This document shows, in pieces, positions 37,436 to 50,567 of a stretch of DNA of 64,000 bases. The stretch's first letter is position 1. Each line of letters opens with the position of its first letter. A model generated the notes under the pieces. The model did not search any database. It was not told the DNA's origin and saw nothing but the letters and a program-made list of their open reading frames with translations. The position numbers and the translations under genes were made by a program. The stretch covers positions 10,744 to 74,743 of the forward strand of contig VZRZ01002679.1 of the NCBI GenBank assembly GCA_013398175.1, read 5' to 3'. This DNA is from Climacteris rufus (taxonomy: Eukaryota; Chordata; Aves; Passeriformes; Climacteridae).

Positions 37436-40280
37436 CTTGTGGATTGATCACCAGTTCTGTTTCCTCCTCAGTTATTTAACAATCACTTGTGAAATTGGAA
37501 AAGCTGGAGGGACCACTGTGAAATCAAGGAATGTGCACCTGTTAATCATGGGGCAAGAGAATAAGATTTACCCTTAAAAAAAACAAATTTATTGCCCAGT
37601 TCTATCGGCAACTTCACTCCAGGTTTAATTTATTCTTTTTCCTGCAAAAACAAAAAAACTGTGTTTTTCTTCTAAAATAAATGGACAAAATAGCTTTCCA
37701 TAAAGAGAAAGGACATGTAAAGCTGTTCAGTTAAACTTATGCAGCAAAATAGAGATGAATCCATTTAATCTTTCAGCAATTAAAAATGAATGTTGAATTA
37801 ATTAGAAACATTTCTCAAATGAATTATTCTGAAATTGAAATAATTATCTGTACTAAAGTATTCCTTTTAAAATGTATGTATTTTTGATTACTTAATATTA
37901 ATATATTTTTAATAGACTGCATTCTAAAAATAAAAAAAAACCCAAGCATATAATTTCTGGAAGAATTGAAACTTTCTCATTTCTTTTCATTTGTCTGCTA
38001 TGGAATACCTGTGGCTTTTTGAGGTGCGTTGCATAATTTGCCCTGGTTTCAGACACTGGATTTTGTCCACTTCTCCATCTCTGGATTCTGGTCAGTTCTG
38101 AAAGCTGTGTCCCGTAGGAGGTGGCAGCTGTTGTATTCATTTCACAGGTTCTAGAGGGATGTGTGCTACAAAGTAATCTGGGAAAGGGAGGCAATTTCCC
38201 TCAGTAACATCAGGTTTTTGGTATCTGTTAAGTTCAACTCAATGTGGAAATAACACAGTAGCTTGACTAAATCTCCTGACTAAGTCCTTTATTAAGAAAA
38301 TGCATAATAAAAATATCATAAGTAACATAATAATTAGGAATTTCTGCACACATTTCAAGAAAGGAGAAATATAACTATTTAATAGGCTATGACCTTTAAA
38401 AAGTACAAAATACTGCTTGAGGCAACACTAGTGTTCTTCTGAACCTTATATTCAGCCTTTTTTGCAATTTATGGATGTGGCCCCTGGGAGGGGACACTCC
38501 AAAGTCTCCTCATCAGTGACTCTGGGTGCCCAGAGCAGGGTTTAGGGCCAGCTGAAGAGGGGAGGCTGTGCCCAGGTGCTGCTTGGGAATGGCCCCAGTA
38601 CTGCCACTGTCCAGATTTATAGCTGTGGATGGATCTCTCCAGTGTCCAATTCCCTGTGAACCCAGCGGTATTTCTGCCCCACCCCTCTCCACTCCTCCCA
38701 TCGTGTGACAAAGATTTTATTATTTTGTGTGGCATGAAAAAGGGGTTAATTTTTCTTTTGTTCCCAGTAATTACAGTGGGTGTCTTATAGCTCTTGTATC
38801 TTGAGGGATGGTGAATAATGATTTCCTGTTCTCCTTTTGTCCACTACCTTAATTTTATTGGCCTTTATAATATTCCTCCTTGTCTTCCTTCATGCTACAG
38901 GGTCACAATTCATTTGTTGCTCCCAAACCTGCAGTTGTCCCATACCTGTCCAGGGGCACCTCTCTCTGCCTTCTGTCACCCTTTCTCAATCTGTTCTGGT
39001 AACAAGACTGGAAAGCAGCAATGCCAACTCCACACCTCTCCCTGCACTGCCAAAAGGGATGGGTTTTTCCAAGGTCTCCTCACTGGAACTGGGTCAGTTT
39101 TGTTCAGACAAACAACAAGCACATTGCAAAAGGAGCTTTCCAATTTAGCAAAAAACTTGTGGGTTTAGATCAACCTTACTGAACAGCTTCAGCTGGCAAA
39201 ATATAATCTTTACTGGACTAAAGCATCCAGTTCTAAGTGATTTTTGGTTTTTTTTTGGTGAGTCAAATGGGTGGAGAGGAGGGACCACCTAAGGTGGAGG
39301 AAAAAATAGCTTTATGTGAATTATTTTGGGGGATGGCCTCTCATTTGCTGATGTTGAGGGTCAGCACTGGAAATCTGCTCATTAAATACAAATGGGGCCT
39401 AATTTTCTGCTTAGAGGAAAATGTCTGAAGCAGTAGCATGTCTTCTCTGATCCTTGGGAGCAGAAAGCAGAGGGAGTTGGCTCCCAGTTCTCAGTGGTAT
39501 TTGGTATAACTTTCTCCTAGGACAATTTTCTGAGATTGATCTCGTCCATTAAGGTTTCGTTCCATTTTTGGCCAACTTTTTTTAACCCAATCCTTATATT
39601 AACCTTAGCAATTCAAGGATCAACTGTTTTAGGAGGTAATCTTGTTTGAGTTCTGATAATCCTGTGTAGAGGCACACAGTGCAGTAAATTCTTGTAGGAA
39701 AGTGCTGTGGAACAACTACATTTGCTCCTTGGGATTATGTGCAATATGCTCTTAGAGTATGGGTTTTAAAATGGAAAGCCTTTAATGTTGAACAGCTCTT
39801 GTAAAAACAGTTTACAGATCTGAAATTAGATTTTCTAGAACATAACCACATAAAAGCTTTTTTCAATATCACTCGTCCCTTGAAAAGGGAGGGAAAAAAG
39901 GCAATTTCTCCCCCTTCTTTATTTTAAGTTAAATGATAAGTCACAAAGAACTTAATTAGCAGCAGTACATGTGAGACCTGGACCATAGGCTCAATTTCCA
40001 TAATTTCCAGACAGCATTATCTGTATGGAAAGAGGTAACATCACACTCTTTAGTAGAGCTGGAGCAGAAAACAAGACATGCAATTTTCTCCTTTTATTCC
40101 AACTTCAAGGTCCAGTGATCTTCCTCTAAACTCTATAAAATAATTTATTTTTAAAATATATATGTTTTACTCACTTTCTATGCTACCTAAGAAATAAGTG
40201 AAGTAAATAACATATTTTTTGAGTTAAAATATTAATCTGGTAGGCTGGCTTGATGCTGTGTTGTGACCCAAGCAGTGCAG
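37436..40280. other. AT-rich non-coding stretch
   Basis: Frames of 88-116 codons near 37898-38194, 38469-38735 and 38818-39168 overlap each other in two phases or lack any domain. Otherwise AT-rich. Nothing recognised. Confidence 0.5.
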
Positions 40281-40962
40281 TGTGGCGGTGTGCGTGGCTA
40301 AAGCCTCAGCATGTAAGCCTCAATGCTGGTGGAAAGAAACCCAGCACACCGCCCTTTGAGTCAGCTGCTCTGGCTAGGGTGATGTTTTGTGCCCATTCCA
40401 GAATCCCTTTTTGTTGCTGTTAGCATAAGTTATTACCATTGGTTAGTCTCACAGTTACGTAGTGTTCTGTATTTGGTGATGTTCTGGAAAGTTCTTGTCT
40501 CCTCAGTTACCCATGGGTTATATTGTAATTTCTGTTCCCCTATTGGTCATATCCCTCTCTCCCTTTCCCTATATAAACCCCACTCAATCCAGAGGCTGGG
40601 TTCTTTGCCTCCAGAACCCTCAGCTCGCCTGGACCCTCACGCCGTTCCTGCTCCCCATCCCGCTCCTGGACCTTTCCCTGGACCCTCTCCTGCCATCCTG
40701 CCCTAATAAAGAGCTGAAATCCGGACAAAGGCCCCTCCTTTGGTCTTTGCTCTCACCGATACGCCGAAGACCACTGGGCTAAGGGCAAACCTGCTCACCA
40801 GAGGAGCCGGCATTCTCCAGCCAGGCACTGCTGGAACCCTGTTTGGGGGAAAGGCGCTGTGGCTGAGCAGCCAGCCCCTGCACCACCAGGGGAAGCCAGT
40901 GCGGGACGCCGTGCGCCCTCGGGCCTGTCCCCAGCCCTCGGCTGAGCACGTCCAGCGCAACG
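40281..40962 (+). mobile_element. ERV LTR with strong TATA and poly(A) signals
   Basis: TATATAAA at 40570-40577 is followed 135 bp later by AATAAA at 40705-40710 on the plus strand, a clean U3-R-U5 order. CCAAT/ATTGG-type motifs lie upstream (ccattggtt near 40436, ctattggtc near 40539). The U3 start TGTGGCGGTG at 40281 is preceded by GTGCAG (40275-40280); the same 6-mer occurs at 40963-40968. If this is the target duplication, the LTR is 682 bp, but it would then end AACG rather than the usual CA. A 6-bp duplication would suit an ERVK-like element. No viral genes are adjacent, so it is probably a solo LTR. Confidence 0.75.
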
Positions 40963-40968
40963 GTGCAG

Positions 40969-43900
40969 GGCAGTTGTGTCATTCATGGGCAAGCCTGTGG
41001 CCATGCAGTAGTTGAAGAGGTTCCATGTGACCTGCAGGTGTGTTGGTCAGACTTTTGAACCCTCAGCTTTTTTGTGTTAAACCGTTCAGCCTTAAACACT
41101 GCACAGAGCACGCAGTGAGATGGAAAGAACTCCTCAGGCCACAGGGTGGATTCAATGAGACCTTTTAAAACCTCCTTATTTAGATGAGAAATATTTTGAG
41201 ATTTCAGTAATCTGATATTGCTGTAAATTTGCCAACAGCTGCTGTAATCTCTCATTTTAATGACACGTAATCAATTTTCTCTAAGGCGTAAGAGCAGAAT
41301 TATTGAGGTGAAAATGCTCATTATTTATAAACAGCTCAGTGCCATCACAAACAAGTTCTCTTGCTTACTCACCACACTTTTTCACCTCACCGACTGCTGA
41401 TCCCTCAATATTTACTCATCCTACTCTCTCCTGGATAGTGATTTGGGAAAGAGGGAAAAAATCAGGAGCCATATTCCATTTCTTTAGTGTTTTCTAAACT
41501 TATGTGGTCTCAGCCAGCATTTCTGTCCTGACAGACATTTGTCCCCTGTAATCTTCCTCCGAATGTAGCTGTGTCTGTGATATATCTTAACAACATGTAA
41601 TTAAATCCCGATGGGCATTCTCTTTCTGAACTTCTCATCTCTTCCAGCAAAGGACCATGTTTCCTGTCTTCTTTCTCTATTCTGTTGATTCATGATTACC
41701 AAAACAATTCCTGTGGGAGTTTCATGTAGATGTTGACCATACTTGTGCTCGCATCCTGACAGAGGATTAGACCTTCATAGGAATATTCTAAACATTATTT
41801 TCTTGAGTCCCAGCCTCTAACAATTTGTGGCCCAGGGACTTTCTGAGCCAGAGGCAGCACTGTGGTACCTACGAGTCCTTGGGTGGGTTTTTACTGCATG
41901 ACTTTAACCAGTGGCTTTTTAAAGGTTCATGTCTCCCATGGCCCTGAGATAAGGACCTGGTGTGACATGGACATAGATTTCCTTTTGTTGTAGGTTTATT
42001 GGGTTCCTACCACTTCCTTCTTGCTTTGGAAGAGTCTATGATAAATCATTCTCTCATATTCTCCATAGTAAATGTAGTTTCTCAAATGTAATTAGAGATA
42101 ACTGCACATTAGGAGTAGTTTGGTTTTACCTGATTTCCAGGAGTGTCTTAAAGACCTGTTCTCTAAAATTGGCGGTGTGTAAAGACCAAGTATTATGTAT
42201 GATTCAAAGGAAAGCAGCCATGTTTCTCAAAGTAGGAAACAGGGTTTTGTTTGTGATGTTTCTGAAATAAGCATTCAGTTTCCTACAAATCTGTAAAAAA
42301 CTTAATGAGTGAAGTAAAATGCTGTGATGCAATTTTTGAGTCATAGCTGTGCATTCCTCCTATATTAATGTTACTAAATCAATTTCTGACTTAATATTAG
42401 TTTTCTTAATGATTATACTCTTTATCTACACATCAGATAAAATGGAAAAATCTCTTTTTGATTGCAAATTTTGGCCTCTCAAGTTGCTGACATGCACAAA
42501 TTATTTTTATTTAAGTAAACAGTCCTTTGGAAAGTGAGCTATTACAGCATATTCTCACTTCAAAATCTGCATTATCTTCCCTAGTTATTACACCCAGGGG
42601 TGGTGTTTATGCTCTCGGATTTCCTAAGTAGTTTCTAGGTAACTTCACTGTTCCAATTACCAGCTCTTTGTCATATATTCAAATCCAGCTGGGGAAAAAG
42701 TGGTCAGGGAAGAGAAAACTGATGAATGGAAGCTGATTAACTATATCAATGTTGGTTCCAAAACCACTCTTTTGTTTATTTTTCATTACTTATTCAGTAA
42801 AAAAGGACTAGGCAAGATGAAAGTGTAATATTTTTGATGGATATTAATTTATCTGATGGGGTTTTGGGTCTTACATCCTTGAAATATTTTATTTATGGGA
42901 TTTTTTCACTTTTTTTTTTTTTCAGGTTTCTGCTGTATTTTTAACTTTGCATTCACTTTCTCATAAAAATTTTTTTCTGTCTTCCCCAGCAAAACACTAG
43001 GCAAAAAGGGGACTTTATGGCTTTTCAAAAGGGTAAAATCTTTTTAAACTGAACGGTGTGCCAAGTCAGCTGAACAATATTTTGCCCTTAAAAGAAGAGA
43101 GGAAAAAGGGACTGTTTCTCTACATTTATTTCAGTATTTCTGTGGGCACTCATTAGAACTGGCCAGCCATGGCTTTGTCACTGTTGTTTTGTTTTTGTTT
43201 TTGTTTTTTTTTTAGTGGAACTTATCTTCGTTTCTACGTTCTTCCTTCATCAAAACCCCCACTTTGCTCTTTGGTGTATCCCTGATTTCAGAAGCAGTTT
43301 TTGGGAATGGCAGAGTGCAAAAATGACACATGGAAATGGGGGACTTCTTGGAGTTTTCTAGAGAAAGCAGCCCTTGAAGTGTCACTCAAACACCCCTCCC
43401 TCAGCAGCTGCATGTGCATAGCCTGTCACTCTAAATCAATGCTGTGCCTGTGCTCCCTGGAATAAACAAGTGTGTGTTTCCTCAGGTGGTTTAACTCTGC
43501 CTTGGCACCTTCCCTGTGAATTGTTAACTGATCATGCTGTTTCTGCAGCATCTTGTAACTGATAGCACAATTTCTAGAATACATTATGCCAATTATAGGG
43601 AATGATAGTTTTCTTTGATCAAATAAAGTGAGCTGCATATAATTCAGAAGCTGCAGAAAATTCCATTTGAGTACTAACGATTAAAGCTTGGTGTAGAATG
43701 ATCTTTAGTAATTCATTTTTAGATAATTTTTCCCTTCAACTGCCCAAGCAATAGAAAAATGATAGTATAAAAGAGAGTTATGATTATTGTGTAATAAAGT
43801 CACTTTAAATTCTGGGATTTAAAAACTGGCAGTTGCAATAATGATCAGAAAATAGCAAGGGCTGAGAGCAGTGGAAAGAACTCGGATAAGAATGAAAGTG

Positions 43901-46900
43901 AGTCCTGGCACCTTTGTCACAATTCTTCAGCTCCTATTCGATCCTCATTAAAATCAGACCCAGCTGGCATAAAATGTCTAAGCAGTGCACAGCAGCTTCC
44001 TGCCTGTTACATCTGCTCTTGTTGCCTCACCAACTATTTCTTTGTAATAAATGATGAATTAAGCTGAATTTATTTGCTTTCAACTCTTATTTTTTTCTAG
44101 CTTTATAGCACTTTCATCCTTTTCCTGTTTCTCCTTTGTTTTATTATGGAAAAAAAAAATCTCCAGACTTATTTTTCGTCCCTCATGTGACACACAAATT
44201 ACAATTCTTTCAGCATCTTGAGACCTTTGGCAAAAATTTCTGATTTTGGAATGAATTTCCCCTTGCTAAAAATGAGCATTGAATAACAAAGTCAGCAAAT
44301 AAAATATGGAGATTAAAGAAGTTATGGGATGTTGCAAATCGATTTATGTCCAGATTCTGCAGTAATTTATATGTGTTCTGCTAATTTTGTTAGGGCCATT
44401 TTTTACAAACACTTGATGGTAAGATAATCTACTTGCTGAAAAGTTACTATGAACAGGTTTCTCTCACTTAATGTTTCTCAAGAAAAAATATTTAATCTAA
44501 AAGACAAAGCAGCATTGCCAAGGTAACAATGCTACCTTTCTCTCTGAGCATCTGTGCTCCCCATTTTGCTCGGTTGAATGTCCAATGAAATAACTAAAAC
44601 GTTATATTTGAGTATCATTCTTTGCCATGAGCTATTTATCACAATGAAACTGAGTAAATTCAGATCCTGAAATAAGGTCAGAAGTAGAGGTGATTAAGTT
44701 AAAATATACAGTTCATTATGATACTGGGCTATTTCTTGTTCTTTTGATAATTGTGTTTTCTGTCACTGAGATGTTCTGGGCTTCCACTTCACTCCAGAAG
44801 TTTTTAGTGCAGTAGAGAAAATTATATGCAATAGGGACTTATTAGGAGTAATGCTGTAAGTTGGGAGTTTTATTAATTTTCAGGTTGACTTAAATCTCTG
44901 ATTTATGTTTAATTAACATCTCTTGATTCTGCTCAGATCATACATATATTGAAAAGCAAAATTTTTAGAAGGTAGGCAGTGACAGGGGAAAGCCCTACTG
45001 TTTTTTTAAAGCAAGCAAGGAAGCCCATTCAACTGAAAATCAATATATATTTTTCTTATTACAGACTCTCTGTATAGTTGATGTATGTACTGTAAAGTGG
45101 TAGCTATTGGAGTTAATACACTTTAGAATTTGCTGCTGAAGTTCTATGCAGAAAACAGCTGTTATTCAGCAACAAAACAAACAATGTTTTACTGTATGAG
45201 AAAGAGAATTAAGTAGCTGCAATAGCAAAAAAAAAACAGTATTGAGAAAACATACACATTGTCAAAGCTAAAAAATTCATTTACAGGAATAACTTTCCAA
45301 TTTTAAGCCTGTATTTCAGTCTCCAGATTATCCTAAGTAGGGGTGCTGTTACCCAACTTTGGCTTCTCCACATGTTTGCAAGCTCCCCATTTCAGTGGTG
45401 GTGACTTTTAAGTCACAGTTTCCAAAAGTCTGAGTTCTTCACTGGGAAAACAAGCCCAGAACCACTTGAGGAACAGCTGTCAGACAGCTTTGGTTTGGCT
45501 TAAGCAGAATGTTACAGCCTCTAAATAAGCGTGTAAAAAGGGTGCTTTTTTTTCTTGATACATTCACATTTCTCTCACTTGTTTGACTTATTTTTTTAAA
45601 GAATATTCACATGTTACTAGTGCTTGCAAAACCATGTCACAATGGGGGTCAGATTATGCTAAAAGATGCAAAAACACATAAAAAAATTTTCTGCAGAATG
45701 CTCATGGTTTTCAGAATTTCTGCTGGGAAATGTTTCTTCTTAGTACCATCCTCCAAAATTAAAATACAGCTGCAACAAAATGTCAGAAAGCACAAAAAAT
45801 CAAGTCCAGAGTTACTGGTCATATCTGTTACAATAATGACAGATGTCCTTGACGTGTTCTTGGGCACCGTATATTCCCCGGTGAGAGGTCTGACAGTCCT
45901 GTGTTGAAGAGGAGCAGTGTGAACACAACATTCTTGATTAAACCATGGCATTTTCAACTATAACTTGGACAGAAGCAAGACCTCTTTTGTTGGGTTTTCA
46001 AAGTCCCATTATTTTTCTCTGAAGTTGTCTCTGGTTTAGGAGTTACTGCTAAGGAAAACAAAAAAAGGAACTGTGGTATATTCAAACGATTTGTCATAGC
46101 AAATAGGAAATGGCAGAAACTATTTTAATCGAGGTTTTTTTGTTTGGTTGAAACACAAACTGAGATAAAAGCATGTAATTCCTGTGAGGAGAAGATGTGA
46201 TTTCTTTGGGAATTCTCAGTTAGAGCCAGCTGTTGTTTAATAGTCTATTCTGATATGTCAGTGGTGAAGAGATGAGGTCTTTATCTGCTATTAAACTGTG
46301 ATCCCAAGACTGAAAATACATTGATGCAAGAAGAGAAGTGATAGAACAGCAGGATTAAAGGGTGACATCAAGGGCTCCTTGACTTAAGAGATGGGATTCA
46401 TTATATCAGCTGGATTCAGCATGTAATGATGTACCATCATCCACTCACACATGGGTTGTGTTCTGCACGTGGCCAGGTCCCAGAGGCTTCCTTGAGTGTC
46501 AGTTTAGTTAATCCTGGTTTAGTGTTGCTGTGTTTCTTCTGCATTTCCTGACACTTTCCAAACACAGAATTGCAATTCCTGGGTCTATTCTGATCAGACA
46601 CTGAGTTATTGATCTCTGTTTCGGGGATGTAAATTAGGATTTCTTGCAGTGATTCAGCTTGCAACACCTTTTTTAATAACAACACCTGCAGTTAGTGGGT
46701 TTGGGGTTTTTTGTTTGGTTTGTTTGGTTTGTTTCTTTTATTTTTTTCTGTTGTTGTTCAACCAAACACTGTGAAATAGCTTTTCTGTTTCTTAGAGTGC
46801 TAAAAATCCTGCCACATCTTAGTGTTGGGACTTTAACAATGTTTTTTGGCATGTGGCTGAAGTTGTGCTATATAAACAGTCCTGAGTTGTGGAGGAAATA

Positions 46901-47640
46901 AATGTTTAAAAACCACACACAATGATGATGATGATGGGTTTTTGTTTGTTTGAGCAGACATGACAGGCTGCTTCACTGATTTTGGGAGTCTCCTTGTGTG
47001 TTGCTAACTGTTTCAGGACTTCAAGCTGATGCTATCATATAAGTCCACAGGAAGAAAACTTGCATGTGGAGGTAGCAGTACATGCTAAGATCCTATTTCA
47101 CTCCTCAAGGATCAGGAATCATATTGGGATGAACACATTTACTGTCAGCTTAGGTTGTTGAGGAGGTGATCAATACTGGTTGTATATGTGAGCTAAATGC
47201 AAAAATAAATGACTTTATGGAAAACCATGGCTGAAATTTTCAGGGAATAGTGTTTCTCTCTCTTAACACTATATGTTGGATATATGTTGGATATCAAGGA
47301 GGGTTGAAGGAACTGATGACTGCAGACATAAGAAACCACAAGAAAAATATGTGAAAAAGAAATAAAAGAAAATAGAAATAAATTGAAGCATAGGCATAAC
47401 AAAGGAAAAGAAATGTCCATCATGTTCAAATACTATAAATCTTTTTAAGATAGAAGAAATATTCCTTTTCAAGAAAGGAGGGACAAAAGTTGGACTGTGA
47501 TATTATTGTCTTCATTTTCTTTTAGAGGGCTTTTAGATTCATCCTCCAAAAGTGGCATGGATAATTTTTTCTGTCTACATGCAGAGATTGCATAGCACAG
47601 ATTTGTAAGGGAAGATATTTCCCGGGGGAAGGTATTCCCA
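40969..47640. other. AT-rich non-coding stretch
   Basis: Long AT-rich region with almost no frame above 100 codons. Sub-blocks at about 41260-41420 and 43640-45300 look like slowly evolving non-coding DNA. T-rich tracts lie near 42910 and 43180-43214, and a GTTTG-rich tract near 46710-46735. No transposon terminus was recognised. Confidence 0.5.
46921..46936. repeat. (ATG)n short microsatellite
   Basis: About five ATG units in an otherwise AT-rich stretch. It is short, and interest is low. Confidence 0.8.
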
Positions 47641-47885
47641 AGGGGGAATGGCCTTAAGATGAAGGAGGGCAGTTTTAGATTAGATATACAGAAGGAACTT
47701 TTCCCTGTGAGAGTGGGGAGGCCCTGGCACAGGGTGCCCAGAGAAGCTGTGGCTGCCCCTGGATCCCTGGAAGTGTCCAAGGCCAGGTTGGATGGGGCTT
47801 GGAACACCCTGGGATAGTGGCAAGGGGTGGTACTGGATGGGCTTTAAGGTCTCTTCCAACCCAAACAATTCTGGGATTCTGTGAT
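47641..47885 (+). mobile_element. CR1 LINE, 5'-truncated 3' end
   Basis: Begins 'gggggaatggccttaaga' and runs through 'tagattagatatacagaagg', gaggccctggcacagggtgc, the 'gatccctggaagtgtccaag' block, 'ctcttccaacccaaac' and an attctgggattctgtgatg tail. Relatively little diverged compared with the copy at 9.6-10.2 kb. Only the 3' end remains and no ORF is intact. Confidence 0.93.
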
Positions 47886-50547
47886 GGTGCAGAAAATGTG
47901 ACAGCCAGAAGTGATCTCTTAGCTGGGATCCATACACCTGCACATCCCCAGGTGTGATTGCAGATGGTGTAGCATTATAATTTTTAAACAGGTTTTAGAA
48001 AGACTTCATTCTTTTGGGCTTGGAAGACTTAATTACTAAATTATCAAAAAGATTCTCTGGCAAACTTAATCAGGCCAGATCCATGCTCCTGTTTGGCACT
48101 GCTTGATTGCACAGCTACTGTGATAAGGTTTCTATACAGGAGTGTCTGACTGCATAACCATCTTGCTAAAGTCAATCAAATTGAGAGTTCCTCCACAAAA
48201 CCCCACAACAACAGGGGAGTTGACAAAGTTATCACAGTATTTGCAGTGTCTGCAGAAATTTCTAAAGTGGGAGTTAAAATTTCCGTAAGTCTCCAGATTC
48301 TGTCACACAGTCTAATATAACACACAGTTATATTCTTGTGAGATGGTTTCTGGTGAGGGCATTATGCTAGAGGGAACAGAAAACACCTTTAAATTGTCCC
48401 ACAAGTTAAGAATGATGGATTCTGTGTTGGAGTTGTGGAATGAAACAGGCTGTGGGGGAGCCAGAAGGTTAGACATCTGAGTCTCACTGGCTGCAAGCAG
48501 CTGGGGATCTGTATGATGTTGATGATTCAATAAGCTGGAATAAGCATCAGGGAGGTATAAAAAGATCTAAGTCCCATCTCCAAGGATATAATTTTGGCAT
48601 GAACCAGTTGGTATTTAGTAGCTGGCAGTGGCATACTGACAGAAGGGGACAAGGAATTTCCTTATTCATTGGCATGTCAGAAACCTCCTGAAATAAAGAA
48701 CACTGCTTCTTCATTAGAAACTCTCTCTTGTGTTCTGTGTAGTGAGTACTCAAGAACACTCCGAACATTTGCTTCCAGAGCAGTGTGAGTGGTCCAACAG
48801 CACAAGCTGTGTGAATCCCACGTGTCCTGCTGTGGGATGCTGGTGAGGAGCAGGAGGAGGAGAAGGGCTGCCTTATGTGCCTTTTGCAAGGTGTCACTAA
48901 AAGCCTGAATGGGAGTTTTATCTTTAGGAGTGTGGATGGTCTTCTTGCATTCATAAATACAAAGAAGAAAGGTCAAATATAGAATAAATCCCTACCAAAC
49001 CAGCAAAAGTAACCTTTATTTTATTATTATGTTCACACTTTCTCAAATTACCTGTCTCAATACCATGAATTTTTGAATCTCATTGTAAATTATTTCTCAT
49101 GGAGAACCCGAGTAAAAATCTCAATTACAAAGCCAAATGCTGCTTCTCCAGCACGGAGCAAACCAGTTTAAACCAACTGTGAAATATTTTGGTGAAGAAC
49201 ACACTCTGTTTTCCTGACTGAGTGTGACAATTACTTTTTAAGCCACTGGGAATACTAGACTCCAAAAGAGCCCTCTGTCTGTAACCAGAGACATCTTTTT
49301 CCCCAAAAAATCTTACCTGCATTGTAGTTTTAGTAACATAAGAAGTAACAAACCCAGTCAGATTTTGATGGAAGTTAGAGGATTTGAAATTTGAAAAAGC
49401 ACTTTCACTTGTAACCCAAACCATTTCTCAATGTTTGGGAGAGAAACATGGAATCTAGCAGACTTCTGTCTCAAAAGTCACTCTTCAGAGAAGAAATGCA
49501 CTTTAAATATGGAAAGAACCCCTGGTCTTACTCTAATTATTACATAAATCGAAACATTTCCTATCTTGCCTACCCAACTGAGAAGCCAGCAGCAGTTAAT
49601 AAGCTATATGTATATGTAAATTAGTAATACAATTCAAATTAAATTGTACTTCTTTCATTTTTAATAGGCAATGTCATTTTATGGAATAATCACATTATGT
49701 AGTTTGGAAATTGGAGACATGTCAGATTGAACATGCTGTAAAGTAATATTGAAACTAAGTATTCTCATTAAATAGAACAGTAGGGAGGTGGTTCAGGGTC
49801 TGAGGCACTCATAATGTCTAAGTTAACTCTTAAAAAAACGAGTGAGAGCACAAGTCCATTTCTTCACACATTTCAATATTTTAAGAAAACTTAATGTGGG
49901 AGCATTTACTTCAGTTATCTAAAAAAGACTCCTGATGGCTGCAGTTGCAATTAAGTTGAAATACACAGTCCGTTTTCAGTATTTCAGACAGATAAACAAA
50001 ATTAATGTTCCACTGAACTAGAACTGGTTGCGTGCGAAATAACATTTTTGTCAAGTGTATTATGCATTTAGTCCATGATTTATGGAGTCATGGGAATGGT
50101 GTGAAGTGTACATTGGAACACATTATGGGATGTCCTCAGGACACAGTGGTGTTGGACTGTTGCTGTGAGACTGTGCCCCAAGTTGTCCATTTTGCTCCAG
50201 TTGGATCCTCTCGATGTAATACCAGAAATCCCAGCTTGGAACTATTGGCTCTCATGCAGCTGGTCCAGGGAATGAGCAGGGCAGTGGTGCTCTCCAGAGC
50301 TCTCTTCTGGATTCATGTGGATGATGTCAGGTTGCCCAAGGCTTTCTTTGTTGTCAGATTTTCTTTGGTAAGGTCTTGAGTGTTGTGGGCTGTGTGTATT
50401 CCAAATAAATGCTCCAATGCTCCTCTTATAGGCTGAAAAAACACTGCTCTCAGATTGTTCTTCAGACATTTCTTTTTGCAAACCACACAGCTTCAGCTGG
50501 GAAAGTGCAATAGGATGGCCAGGTGAGGCAGGCCTATGTGTGGGACA

Positions 50548-50567
50548 CATCCATCCATCCATCCATC
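50548..50567. repeat. (CATC)5 microsatellite
   Basis: Five consecutive CATC units on the plus strand. Simple tetranucleotide repeat, likely polymorphic. Confidence 0.9.
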
